Below are positions 1 through 6,902 of a stretch of 13,615 nucleotides of DNA, one piece after another. Within the stretch, counting starts at the first letter, position 1. The number at the start of each line of letters is the position of its first letter. Both the position numbers and the translations under genes were made by a program. The DNA comes from DATKZS01 sp035527835 [NCBI: bacterium]. GTDB taxonomy: Bacteria > RBG-13-61-14. The stretch spans positions 1-13,615 of the forward strand of contig DATKZS010000166.1 of the NCBI GenBank assembly GCA_035527835.1, written 5' to 3'. The notes under the pieces are model-generated. The model was not told the DNA's origin. It was given only the letters and a program-made list of their open reading frames with translations, and made no database searches.

Positions 1-222
1 GTTGATGACGATGTCGTTGATCCGGGCCATGAGGGCGGAACGGCTTCCGACGCCGGTTTTGTCGAAGATGTTTTTGAGGTGGAACTTGACGGTGTTGACG
101 CTGATGTTGAGGAGAGTGGCGATTTCGAGGTTGGAATGGCCTCGGGCCAGGAGACAGGCGGCTTCCTTTTCCCTTGGGCTCAAAGAGTGCAGTTGGTTGA
201 CGGCCTTTTCGATCCTGGGCAT
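1..222 (-). CDS. LuxR/GerE-type HTH regulator, 3' end cut by window edge
   Basis: A DNA-binding transcriptional regulator of the LuxR C-terminal class. The 74 visible codons hold almost only the helix-turn-helix: [14 protein letters not shown] starts the domain near residue 15, followed by the recognition-helix stretch [19 protein letters not shown] and a closing [10 protein letters not shown] helix. An in-frame TGA lies just upstream of the ATG, so there is no receiver or ligand-binding domain in front. It is a short stand-alone GerE-like protein or a fragment kept as one. A GAGGAG Shine-Dalgarno sits four bases before the ATG, which supports this start. The stop codon lies beyond the left edge, so total length is unknown. 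A sigma70-like promoter is found about 75 bp upstream. Target genes cannot be inferred. Confidence 0.82.
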   Translation of the reverse strand, partial: MPRIEKAVNQLHSLSPREKEAACLLARGHSNLEIATLLNISVNTVKFHLKNIFDKTGVGSRSALMARINDIVIN

Positions 223-298
223 TTGCTCTCCTCTGTGGCGGCCCCGGACGCGGATAGCTCATGTTATTCTATAGATAATATATTTTATGCGTCCTAGA

Positions 299-327
299 AG
301 CATACCTCTTTCATTATGGCCTGTCAA
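299..327 (-). promoter_or_regulatory. sigma70-like promoter for the LuxR-type gene
   Basis: On the minus strand a perfect -35 TTGACA is separated by 17 bp from TATGCT (4 of 6 match to TATAAT). It points at the LuxR-type gene and would give a leader of about 65-70 nt, which is strikingly AT-rich compared with its surroundings. Confidence 0.55.
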
Positions 328-407
328 CTATACTTTCGGGTAGGTCGGGAGTGGGGAAGTTCCTGATTTTTATTGGTTTATTTTGGGGGAGGTTAAAGCC
401 CGGATTG

Positions 408-700
408 GGAGTGCGGCGGCTTGACGCCGCCCGAGGCGGATAATCCGCTTTGGATCGGCAAGCTTGCCGTCCGGCCCCGGAACAAGTTCTTCAAGCCATC
501 AAGACCAAGCTTGAGGCACTCCGAGGCCTATGGTTCGCGGGAGAGTCCGCCGGGAGCAAGCTCCCGGCTCGTCAAAGCGGCGGCAAGCCGCGCGCACTCC
601 AAAGCGCGGGTCCGCGCAGTTCTGTACCGCGCCTTCAGCGCTCAATCGGTTGAGAGACCCGGGGTCCCGGGGTTTACACCCCAGGCTGTAGAATGACGCG
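408..700. repeat. array of GC-rich short hairpins (dispersed-repeat-like)
   Basis: This stretch has no convincing gene. It holds a series of short palindromes: 413-430 (6-bp stem GCGGCG), 436-448, 456-469 (CGGCAAGCTTGCCG, perfect), 550-567 (7-bp stem CCGGGAG, loop CAAG), 580-591 (GCGGC, loop AA), 604-617 (6-bp stem GCGCGG) and 669-682 (GGGGT/ACCCC). The segment 408-430 is a near-exact inverted copy of 577-600, so the block has related ends. From memory, similar text (hairpins with CAAG-type centres) recurs many times in some Verrucomicrobiota and related genomes; this could not be checked here. Open reading frames through it look like by-products of the palindromes. Confidence 0.6.
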
Positions 701-820
701 CCGTTGGCGCTGAAATCGCCGGCGCGGAGGAGTTCGCCAAGCTGGTTCCGGGTCATGCCGGGGGGGGCGGGCTTGAGGATGCGGAGTTTCAAGGCCTTAT
801 TCGATTTCAGGGTCTAATCT

Positions 821-1075
821 TCATTCGACTCTCAAGCCTTCGGCAGGCACACCGTCGTTATAGAGGGTTTCCGGGCAGAGGTCGGCGCCGTTTTGCCATT
901 CCACGGTATCGAAACTGACCCGGACCGTACTGAACAAACTCACCTCTCTCAGTTCCCGGAACACGCCCTTGTCCAGATAGGGCGTTACATCAAAGATTCT
1001 CCGCTCTCCATTTTCGAACGTGATCAAGAGCCGGAAGTCCGGCAATGGCTTGACGACTTTTGCTCCGATATACAC
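821..1075 (-). CDS. DUF2442 domain protein
   Basis: An 84-residue protein matching the DUF2442 family (NE0471 N-terminal-like fold): the pattern FENGERRIFDVTPYL, then LREVSLFSTVRVSFDTVEW and NGADLCPETLY, is typical, and the length is complete for the family. The start is GTG, chosen because a GGAAAGG Shine-Dalgarno lies 5 bases ahead and an in-frame TAA lies a little further upstream. DUF2442 genes often sit beside a DUF4160 gene in toxin-antitoxin-like pairs. No DUF4160 is visible on either side; the downstream position where a partner could lie runs into the hairpin array. Biochemical role unknown. It follows coaBC by about 50 bp in the same direction and may be read through from it. Confidence 0.8.
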   Translation of the reverse strand: MYIGAKVVKPLPDFRLLITFENGERRIFDVTPYLDKGVFRELREVSLFSTVRVSFDTVEWQNGADLCPETLYNDGVPAEGLRVE

Positions 1076-1110
1076 GATTGCCTTTCCGGGTTTAAAGGGT
1101 CCGATGAATT

Positions 1111-1135
1111 ATCCTGAGCATCCTGTTAATCCTTG
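1111..1135. repeat. ATCCTGTTA-type repeat, single copy
   Basis: A stretch containing CATCCTGTTAATCC that overlaps the coaBC stop codon. It belongs to the same roughly 9-nt periodic repeat family (unit near ACAGGATTA or its complement) as the copies at 2381-2531 and 8387-8465. Confidence 0.5.
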
Positions 1136-2364
1136 TTTTTATTTTTCCCCGACCGTTTTTTGATTTTTTCTTCCCTTTTGCTCATGGCGAGGATTCGGTC
1201 GAAGAGGTGGTCGGCGACTTCGAGCTTGGGCATGCGGGGCCATTCGGCTTTGCGGCCGTGCTTGTCGATGATGAGGACGATGTTGGTGTCGGAGTCGAAT
1301 CCGGCTCCGGGCCGGGTGACGTCGTTGGCCACGATGAGGTCGAGGTTTTTCTCGTGGAGTTTTTTATCGGCGTGCTGGACCAGGGAGGAGGTTTCGGCGG
1401 CGAAGCCGACCAGGATCTGGTCCTTTTTGCGCCTTCCCATCTGGGCCAGGATGTCGGGGTTTTCGGTGAGCTCGAGGGAGAGCTTGTCAGAGCCCTTCTT
1501 GATTTTCTGGCTGACCTCGGTGATGGGCCGGTAGTCGGCGACGGCGGAGGCCTTGATGATGATGTCGGCCTTGTCGGCCTCCTTGAGCGAGACGTCGTAC
1601 ATCTGGCGGGCGGACATGACGTTGATGACGCGCACTCCCGGGGGCGGTCGGAGGGCGGTGGGCCCGGAGATGAGGCAGACCTCGGCGCCGCGGCGGCGTC
1701 CGACTCTGGCCACGGCGTATCCCATTTTTCCGGAGGAGCGGTTGGAGATGTAGCGGACCGGGTCAATGAACTCGCGGGTGGGCCCGGCGGTGACCAGGAC
1801 CTTTTTACCGGCGAAGTCCTTGGGCGAGAGCACCAGGGCGGCCTCCTCGACCACGTCGTCGAGCTCGGCGAGGCGGCCCTTGCCCTCCCATCCGCAGGCC
1901 AGCTCGCCGGCGGCCGGGCCCACGAAGTAGATGCCGCGCTCCTTCAAGGTCTTCACGTTGGCCTGCGTTGCCGGGTGGTTCCACATGTTGACGTTCATGG
2001 CGGGCGCGATGAGCACGGGGGCGCGGCAGGCCAGCGCCAGGGTGGAGAGCGCGTCGTCGGCGATGCCGTGGGCGAGCTTGGCGATGATGTTGGCGGTGGC
2101 GGGCGCGATGAGCAGGAGCGCCGCGCGGTCGGCGGTCTCGACGTGGCTGATCTGTCCGGGCCGCTCGACCTCGAACAGATCGGTGATGACGGCGCGGTTG
2201 GTAAGCACCTGGAGCGAGAGCGGGCTCACGAAGCGCTCCGCGTTCCTGGTCATGACGATGGTGACGCGCGCTTTTTGCTTGAGCAGCATTCGGGTGAGCT
2301 CGGGGACCTTGTAGGCCGCGATTCCGCCGGTGATGCCGAGTACTATTTCCTTGTCGGTCAGCAT
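1126..2364 (-). CDS. coaBC: bifunctional phosphopantothenoylcysteine decarboxylase / phosphopantothenate-cysteine ligase
   Basis: Makes 4'-phosphopantetheine precursors for coenzyme A: the CoaB half ligates cysteine to 4'-phosphopantothenate using CTP, and the FMN-dependent CoaC half decarboxylates the product. CoaC (about residues 1-185) shows GITGGIAAYK, the catalytic-His segment SHVETADRA, the PAMNVNMW motif and the ACGWEGKGR cysteine loop. CoaB (about 190-400) shows VLVTAGPTREFIDPVR, SNRSSGKMGYA, SAVADYRP, TENPDIL and VGFAAET. All key motifs are present, and 412 residues is normal length. The C-terminus ends in a Lys-rich tail. Start ATG is preferred over a TTG two codons upstream because GGA sits 6 bases before the TTG-AAA-ATG run. 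No dedicated promoter seen; it lies downstream of the hydrolase across a repeat-bearing gap. Confidence 0.96.
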   Translation of the reverse strand: MLTDKEIVLGITGGIAAYKVPELTRMLLKQKARVTIVMTRNAERFVSPLSLQVLTNRAVITDLFEVERPGQISHVETADRAALLLIAPATANIIAKLAHGIADDALSTLALACRAPVLIAPAMNVNMWNHPATQANVKTLKERGIYFVGPAAGELACGWEGKGRLAELDDVVEEAALVLSPKDFAGKKVLVTAGPTREFIDPVRYISNRSSGKMGYAVARVGRRRGAEVCLISGPTALRPPPGVRVINVMSARQMYDVSLKEADKADIIIKASAVADYRPITEVSQKIKKGSDKLSLELTENPDILAQMGRRKKDQILVGFAAETSSLVQHADKKLHEKNLDLIVANDVTRPGAGFDSDTNIVLIIDKHGRKAEWPRMPKLEVADHLFDRILAMSKREEKIKKRSGKNKNKD

Positions 2365-2380
2365 TTTCAATCCATTAATT

Positions 2381-2531
2381 AACAGGGATACACAGGATGC
2401 ACAGGATAAAATGCCAATAAAAGAAAGAAGCTCTTGGTGTCATGGCTGACATTTTAGACCGTCGCGCTTTCGGAGTCCAGCGCCCCGGGTCTTTCTCCTT
2501 AATTATCCTGTTAATCCTGTTCATCCCTGTT
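2381..2531. repeat. inverted pair of ACAGGATTA-type repeats
   Basis: The arm 2381-2408 (three tandem ACAGGnnn-like units) and the arm 2504-2531 are inverted copies of one another, 24 of 28 positions complementary, separated by 95 nt with no gene. The pair fills the gap between the hydrolase stop and the coaBC start, so any readthrough transcript would carry a long foldback. The same unit recurs in inverted orientation at 8387-8465. Confidence 0.7.
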
Positions 2532-2546
2532 CTAATTCTTCTTTTC

Positions 2547-3218
2547 TCAGGGCGGGATGATGAGTCCCGAACCCCCGCCCGCCTGCTGGTCCTCGTTCAA
2601 GAAGGGGTTGTATTTTTTCTCGCGGCCGACGATGGTGGGCGGTCCGTGTCCCGGGTAGACCTCGCAGTCGTCGCCGAGGGGGAGGATTTTTTCCTTGATC
2701 GAGCTGATGAGCTGGGCGTGGGAGGCCCCGGGGAAATCGGTTCGCCCGATGGAGAACTGGAAGAGGCAGTCGCCGACGATGACCATGGGCATGTCCCGGA
2801 CCTTGAGCGAGATTCCTCCGGGCGAGTGTCCCGGGGTATGGAGCACGTCGAGCCTTAAGCCTCCGACCTCGACCACGTCGCCCTCCTCGAGGGTGCCGTC
2901 GGCGGGGGGCGAGGGCTCGAAGGGGATTCCCCACTGCGAGGCCATGGAGTTCATTCCGGTGAGCATGTCCTTTTCCGCGGGGTGGATCAGGATGGGGGCG
3001 TTGGTGGCGCGCTTGAGCCCGGCGTTTCCGCCGATGTGGTCGAAGTGGGAGTGGGTGTTGATGATGGCCTTGAGTTTGAGGTCGTCCTCCTTGAGGAGGT
3101 AGAGGATGGTGTCGGCGTCGCCTCCGGGGTCCACCACCACGGCCTCTCGTGTCTTCTCGTCGCCGACGACGTAGCAGTTGACGAGGAGGGCCCCGGTTTC
3201 CCGGTACTTGAAGATCAT
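2547..3218 (-). CDS. metallo-beta-lactamase-fold hydrolase (glyoxalase II-like)
   Basis: A 223-residue cytoplasmic hydrolase of the MBL superfamily, closest in pattern to hydroxyacylglutathione hydrolase-like (glyoxalase II-type) proteins. Metal ligands are all visible: H56-x-H58-x-D60-H61 in THSHFDHIGG, H131 in HTPGHSPGG, D150 in VGDCLF, and H191 in YPGHGP. The FSIGRTDFPG segment is typical of the short glyoxalase II-like subgroup. The true substrate cannot be read from sequence; thioesters or persulfides are both handled by this fold. Start ATG overlaps the last base of the kinase stop codon (TAATG), with a strong AAGGAG inside the kinase 3' end, so translation is coupled. A longer in-frame reading exists upstream but is antisense-like noise within the kinase gene. 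Confidence 0.93.
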   Translation of the reverse strand: MIFKYRETGALLVNCYVVGDEKTREAVVVDPGGDADTILYLLKEDDLKLKAIINTHSHFDHIGGNAGLKRATNAPILIHPAEKDMLTGMNSMASQWGIPFEPSPPADGTLEEGDVVEVGGLRLDVLHTPGHSPGGISLKVRDMPMVIVGDCLFQFSIGRTDFPGASHAQLISSIKEKILPLGDDCEVYPGHGPPTIVGREKKYNPFLNEDQQAGGGSGLIIPP

Positions 3219-5707
3219 TACTTGCTCCTTTGCGTCACGAGCAGGAGCTCGTCGTAAATCTGTCGCGCCGACTGGTAACGCTGGTTCTGGTCCTTGGCCA
3301 TGCACTTGAGCACGATCTGCTCGAGCTCGGGCGTGATCTGGGGATTGCGCTTGCTGGGCGGGTCGGGCGGCGTATGGATGTGGGCGTAGCCGATGTCTCC
3401 GTCCTTGAACGGGACCGTTCCGGTGAGGAGCTCGTACATGGTGACGCCGGCGGAATAGATGTCGGAGCGGTGGTCCACGTTCTTGCCCAGGGTCTGCTCG
3501 GGGGACATGTAGTAGGGGGTCCCGGCGATCACGGTCCTGCGCTCGCGCATCTTGTCCATGACCCGAGCCAGTCCGAAGTCCATGACCTTGATGATGTTGT
3601 GGTTCTGGATCCACATGATGTTGGCGGGCTTGATGTCGCGGTGGATGATCTGCATGCCGTGGGCGTATTCGAGGGCCTGGCAGAGCTGGGTGAAGACCAG
3701 CGTGGCGGCGGCCAGGGGCAGCCGCTTGTTCGAGCCGGTGATCTCCTTGAAATTCTTGCCCTCGACGTACTCCATGATGATGTAGTACATTCCGCCTTCC
3801 TCGCCGGCGTCAATCAGGGAGACGATGTAGGGGTGGGAGAGCTTGGCCAGGCTGAGCGCCTCGCGGTTAAAGCTCTCCACCATCTCGCGGTTGGCCTTGA
3901 GCTCCTCGGGCAGGAACTTCATGGCCACCTTGCGTCCGAGCTTGGTGTCCTCCGCCAAATACACGATGCCCATGCCGCCGCGGCCCAGCTCCTTGAGCTG
4001 CCGGTAGCGGTGGGCCACGCCGGAGCCGGACTGGGCGCCGGGCATGGTCGCCGCCTGCTGCTGCTGGGACTTCCGCACCAGTGAGTTGAAGCGCATGGCC
4101 ACGTCCTTGTAATTCTGGTTCAGCGCCGCGATCTGGTAATAGACGTTGATGGCGTAATTGGGATGGTTGGCGAGCTCGAGGGCCTGGCCGAGCATGTAGT
4201 ATTGGTCCAGGGTCGAGGGCGAGATGGGGATGCGGCTGGCCATGGCCTGTAATTTTTCCAGGGCCTGGTCGTACATCTGCCGGCCCATGAAGATCATGCC
4301 CGCCCGGTAGGACGCGTCTCCGAAGGAGGGATGGTCGGGCCCGATCTTCTGCAAGAGCGGCAGGGCCAGCTCGGGATGGCCGTTATCATAATAGATGGCC
4401 GCGGCCTCGTAGTACTTGCGCTGGCGCTCGTACATGGAGGCCAGGGCCATGGGATCGCCGGCCTCCTCGACAATCCGCGCCGCGGACTCCACGTCGCCGA
4501 CGCCCTCCAGCACCTTGATGGCGCGGTCCATCTTGCCCGCGGCCTGGTACATCTCCGCGGCCGTGCGCGAGTCGCCGCCCTTCAGATACAGCTCCGCGGC
4601 CCTCTCGAACTCGGACTGCCCGGCCCAGATGTCGGCGGCGGCCAGATAGTTCTCGCTGAGCTCCAGGAACTTGGCGGCCTCCTGCGGCCGGCCCTCGTTC
4701 TGATGGTACGCGGCCAGCAGCTCGGCGGCACGCTTCTTGTCCCCCGCCTTGTGAAAAAGCTCGGCGGCCCTTTTCAGCTCCTTCTGCTCCGCCATCAGCT
4801 CGGCGGCCTGGAGCAGGTCTCCGTTCATGACCATGATCTCGGCGGCCAGCAGCGGGAGCCGGGCGTCGAGCAGGATCTCGGACGCCGTCTTGAGCTGGCC
4901 GGACTGCTTGAGGAAATAGGCGGCCTTTTTGGCCATGTCCTGGAGCTTGGCCAACTCCTTGTCTCCAAGCCTGGTACCCACCGCCTCCCTGAATTGCTTG
5001 TACATGGCCACGTGCATCTCGCCGGCCGGGCCCCACGACTTGGCCTGGTTATAGCAACGGGCGGCCTCGGCAAAGCGCTGCTGCTTGCGGTAAAGGTCTC
5101 CGGCGGTGACGAACTCGCCGGCCTTTTCAAAGCTCTCGGCGGCCATCTGCTCCCTGCCCGACTTCTGGTAATGGCGGGCGGCCTCGCCGTGGCGGCCGAG
5201 AGAGGTCAGCAGCCGGCCGGCCGGCTCCCACAGCTTGTTGTCAACCAGGGTCTTAAGGGCCAGGTCCGGCTGGTCCAGCTTCCTGGCCTGCACCTGGGCC
5301 GCCCGGGTGTAGGCGTTGCCCCGCAGGTAACTCTCCACCGCCTTGTTGAACTTTTCCGCCTGCTCGTAATGCTCGCCCGCCCGGACCCAGTTGCCCGACT
5401 TGGCCGCCCGCTTGGCGGACTTCACGAAGTCCCGCTCCGTCATCGGCTTGCCCGCGACCCCGGACGAGCCCCGCCTTTTTACAAGGACCACCGCGAGCAC
5501 GATCAGGGCCAGGATAAGGATAATGAGGCCGGCCACCACCAGGTCGGAGTGGGCGATGGCCCAGTAGGAATCCGTGACCTTGACGATCACGTTGGAAACG
5601 AACCAGTTGACCAAGTCGCGCCAGGCGTCGCTGATCCGTTCAAGCACGCCGGGCTCGGCGTCCATTACGTTATGGTAAGATTCCGCGTATAGTGCCGCCA
5701 ATTGCAT
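3218..5707 (-). CDS. membrane-anchored TPR protein with C-terminal Ser/Thr kinase
   Basis: An 829-residue Hanks-type protein kinase. One hydrophobic helix at about 56-76 is followed by KRRG, so by the positive-inside rule the rest is cytoplasmic. Residues about 90-560 are helical TPR-like repeats rich in AAELY/AAxxY and AGD signatures. The kinase fills residues 568-829: glycine loop GRGGMG (575-580), lysine in AMK (597), IHRDIKPAN (catalytic Asp 691), MDFGLA (Asp 710), GTPYYMSPEQ and the DIYSAGVTMYELLTG helix. All catalytic residues are present, so it should be active. Most bacterial receptor-like kinases have the kinase first and the TM and sensor after it; here the order is TM, TPR, kinase. 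It shares an operon with the overlapping hydrolase and has its own promoter. Confidence 0.93.
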   Translation of the reverse strand: MQLAALYAESYHNVMDAEPGVLERISDAWRDLVNWFVSNVIVKVTDSYWAIAHSDLVVAGLIILILALIVLAVVLVKRRGSSGVAGKPMTERDFVKSAKRAAKSGNWVRAGEHYEQAEKFNKAVESYLRGNAYTRAAQVQARKLDQPDLALKTLVDNKLWEPAGRLLTSLGRHGEAARHYQKSGREQMAAESFEKAGEFVTAGDLYRKQQRFAEAARCYNQAKSWGPAGEMHVAMYKQFREAVGTRLGDKELAKLQDMAKKAAYFLKQSGQLKTASEILLDARLPLLAAEIMVMNGDLLQAAELMAEQKELKRAAELFHKAGDKKRAAELLAAYHQNEGRPQEAAKFLELSENYLAAADIWAGQSEFERAAELYLKGGDSRTAAEMYQAAGKMDRAIKVLEGVGDVESAARIVEEAGDPMALASMYERQRKYYEAAAIYYDNGHPELALPLLQKIGPDHPSFGDASYRAGMIFMGRQMYDQALEKLQAMASRIPISPSTLDQYYMLGQALELANHPNYAINVYYQIAALNQNYKDVAMRFNSLVRKSQQQQAATMPGAQSGSGVAHRYRQLKELGRGGMGIVYLAEDTKLGRKVAMKFLPEELKANREMVESFNREALSLAKLSHPYIVSLIDAGEEGGMYYIIMEYVEGKNFKEITGSNKRLPLAAATLVFTQLCQALEYAHGMQIIHRDIKPANIMWIQNHNIIKVMDFGLARVMDKMRERRTVIAGTPYYMSPEQTLGKNVDHRSDIYSAGVTMYELLTGTVPFKDGDIGYAHIHTPPDPPSKRNPQITPELEQIVLKCMAKDQNQRYQSARQIYDELLLVTQRSK

Positions 5708-5743
5708 TTGTTTTCCCGGCCCGATAAGGCGCCGTTGTTATTA

Positions 5744-5772
5744 AATTTAGGTTAAAGCCCCCGCAAAGTCAA
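5744..5772 (-). promoter_or_regulatory. sigma70-like promoter for the kinase-hydrolase operon
   Basis: Minus-strand TTGACT, a 17-bp spacer and TAAATT, ending about 37 bp before the kinase ATG. The terminator at 5803-5840 just upstream would insulate it from the hicBA side, which fits a real transcription start here. Confidence 0.5.
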
Positions 5773-5802
5773 TTCAATCCCGCGTGGTATCATGGTCAGC
5801 GC

Positions 5803-5840
5803 CATAAATAAAAAAGGGGGAATCTCCCCGGGATTTCCCC
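5803..5840 (-). terminator. intrinsic terminator, minus strand
   Basis: Read on the minus strand: stem GGGGAAATC / GATTCCCC (one bulged A) followed by a C and TTTTTTATTTAT. It is the second of two minus-strand terminators between hicBA and the kinase gene. Confidence 0.65.
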
Positions 5841-6056
5841 TGATCCTCTCATGGCGGAAGAAAGAAAACTCTAATCGAACCAACGGGAGATTGGATCATT
5901 CTTGCATGGCGCCTTTGTTACGCCTTTCTCTCCCGGCCCCGGACAATATCCTGGACATCATCAGCGGCAAGGAACCATCGGGCCTGTCCCTGGCGAAGCC
6001 GCATCGGGGAATCCTCCTGCTGGGGGAAGGGCAGCGAAGGAGATTCACCTTCCAGG
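5841..6056. other. 216-bp stretch between two terminators, no gene recognised
   Basis: No credible protein gene: overlapping frames are proline/arginine-rich and lack ribosome-binding sites. I compared it by eye with tRNA, 6S, SRP, RNase P and common riboswitch cores and saw no match. Because both flanking terminators act on minus-strand transcripts, a small minus-strand RNA ending at 5803 is possible, but no clear promoter was found for it. Confidence 0.35.
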
Positions 6057-6113
6057 AAAAAGAAACCCCCTCGCCGCGTTCAGCCCTAAGGCCTACTGGC
6101 CGCGAGGGGGTTT
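6057..6113 (-). terminator. intrinsic terminator downstream of hicBA
   Basis: Arms 6063-6073 and 6103-6113 pair perfectly over 11 bp (AAACCCCCTCG with its complement), plus one further G-C pair. On the minus strand the stem is followed by TTTCTTTTT. It lies about 135 bp beyond the hicA stop and is the natural end of the hicBA transcript. Confidence 0.75.
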
Positions 6114-6248
6114 GCCATCTTCGGCCCGGCGGATGCCGGCCCGGGAAGGGGGCCAGGACTGATGAGGCTCGCTCCACGGGAAATGCTCCCGACGACTCCG
6201 GCCATGCCTTCACGTCGCCGTGAAGGAACTCGGTCCGCGGTTTGTCGC

Positions 6249-6473
6249 TTATCTTGTGAAGTCGGCAATGTTCAGTTCGGCTTGTTTGATGATGGACTTC
6301 AGGGTTTTGGGCTTGAGGATTTCATTGCCATGCACGGGGACGGTTACATATCCCTCGAGTCCGGGTCTGGCGTAAATGTGGTGGCTTCCCTTGACTCTTT
6401 TCAGGACAAACCCGCTTTGCTCCAGAATCGAGCACATCTCCTTGCCGGTGAGGCGGGCGAGTTTCGGACTCAT
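6249..6473 (-). CDS. hicA: HicA-family mRNA interferase toxin
   Basis: A 74-residue toxin of the HicA/YcfA family, a double-stranded-RNA-binding-like fold that cleaves mRNA. The family hallmarks are visible: LTGKEMCSILEQSGF at the N-terminus, then VKGSHHIY holding the catalytic histidine, and the C-terminal VPVHGNEILKPKTLKSIIKQA helix region. Length is complete. Its ATG overlaps the hicB stop as ATGA, so it is translationally coupled to its antitoxin. This copy keeps the catalytic His and appears intact. A minus-strand terminator follows at 6057-6113. Confidence 0.93.
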   Translation of the reverse strand: MSPKLARLTGKEMCSILEQSGFVLKRVKGSHHIYARPGLEGYVTVPVHGNEILKPKTLKSIIKQAELNIADFTR

Positions 6474-6703
6474 GCGGCGATGATGACCTTGAACCGGCCT
6501 TCAGGTTCTTCCTCGACGGGGATTTCCTTGCCTTCCTCTTTAAGGCATTCCATATACCCCTCGATGGCCTCCCGGGCGCGTTCCAGGGTCTGATCCAGAG
6601 TGTCTCCCTGGGTGACGCAGCCGGGCAAGGAAGGCACAATCGCGGTATAGCCTCCTTCCTCTTTGTCCGGGTACAGTTCCACCGTAAAGCGATATGGTCC
6701 CAT
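6470..6703 (-). CDS. hicB: HicB-family antitoxin, short form
   Basis: A 77-residue antitoxin with the partial RNase H-like HicB fold: RFTVELYPDKEEGGYTAIVP, then SLPGCVTQGDTLDQTLERAREAIEGYM, both typical. It would bind HicA and block its active site. Longer HicB proteins (roughly 100-140 residues) add a C-terminal helix-turn-helix or ribbon-helix-helix DNA-binding domain. Here the chain stops soon after the core with GRFKVIIAA, so no DNA-binding domain is visible and autorepression may need another factor. The antitoxin precedes the toxin. AAAGG lies 8 bases before the ATG. Confidence 0.92.
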   Translation of the reverse strand: MGPYRFTVELYPDKEEGGYTAIVPSLPGCVTQGDTLDQTLERAREAIEGYMECLKEEGKEIPVEEEPEGRFKVIIAA

Positions 6704-6723
6704 AATACCAGCCTTTCAATTAA

Positions 6724-6752
6724 AGATTACCGGAGAACACGGGCGGCGTCAA
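6724..6752 (-). promoter_or_regulatory. possible promoter for hicBA
   Basis: Minus-strand TTGACG, a 17-bp spacer and TAATCT, a weak -10, about 20 bp before the hicB ATG. Plausible by position only. Confidence 0.35.
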
Positions 6753-6828
6753 GATGGATAAGGTGAAACCACCGATATCATGCCTCGTTAAGCCTTCTGA
6801 ACCGCGGGAAGTTCCTGCTTCATTTTTC

Positions 6829-6860
6829 AAAAAAAATTCGTATGGGGGGCAAAGCCCCCC
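6829..6860 (-). terminator. terminator of the MopE/SUMF1 lipoprotein gene
   Basis: A perfect 7-bp stem GGGGGGC with an AAA loop on the plus strand (6844-6860). On the minus strand it is followed, after 7 nt, by eight T. It lies about 40 bp beyond the stop of the lipoprotein gene. A related hairpin with the same flanking text follows the paralogous gene at 12272-12288. Confidence 0.55.
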
Positions 6861-6902
6861 ATGCCCCCCAAAGGGTAAAAGTGTAAAAGAACTAAAGTGT
6901 AA

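Noticed and set aside
421-696. Two plus-strand frames within the hairpin array
   Set aside because: Their translations simply follow the palindromes, are Arg/Ser/Pro-rich, and have no ribosome site.
408-700. CRISPR array
   Set aside because: The palindromes differ from one another and are not regularly spaced; no constant direct repeat with unique spacers.
1207-2382. Long plus-strand open frame (391 codons) opposite coaBC
   Set aside because: Gly/Asp/Val-rich antisense shadow of a certain gene; high third-position GC removes stops on the opposite strand. No family resemblance.
3219-3614. Upstream extension of the hydrolase reading frame
   Set aside because: The first 132 codons are low-complexity His/Arg/Gln text within the kinase gene; the ATG at 3218 has a strong ribosome site and starts the family domain.
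4331-5692. Long plus-strand open frame (453 codons) opposite the kinase gene
   Set aside because: Leu/Gly/His-rich shadow of the TPR region; no ribosome site and no recognisable domain.
5843-5900. tRNA-like GGTTCGATT on the minus strand
   Set aside because: The flanking bases do not form a T stem and no acceptor or anticodon arm can be drawn.
5792-6223. Plus-strand 143-codon frame (and a minus-strand one at 5896-6213) between the kinase gene and hicBA
   Set aside because: They run through two terminator hairpins and have Pro/Arg-rich compositions with no family signature.
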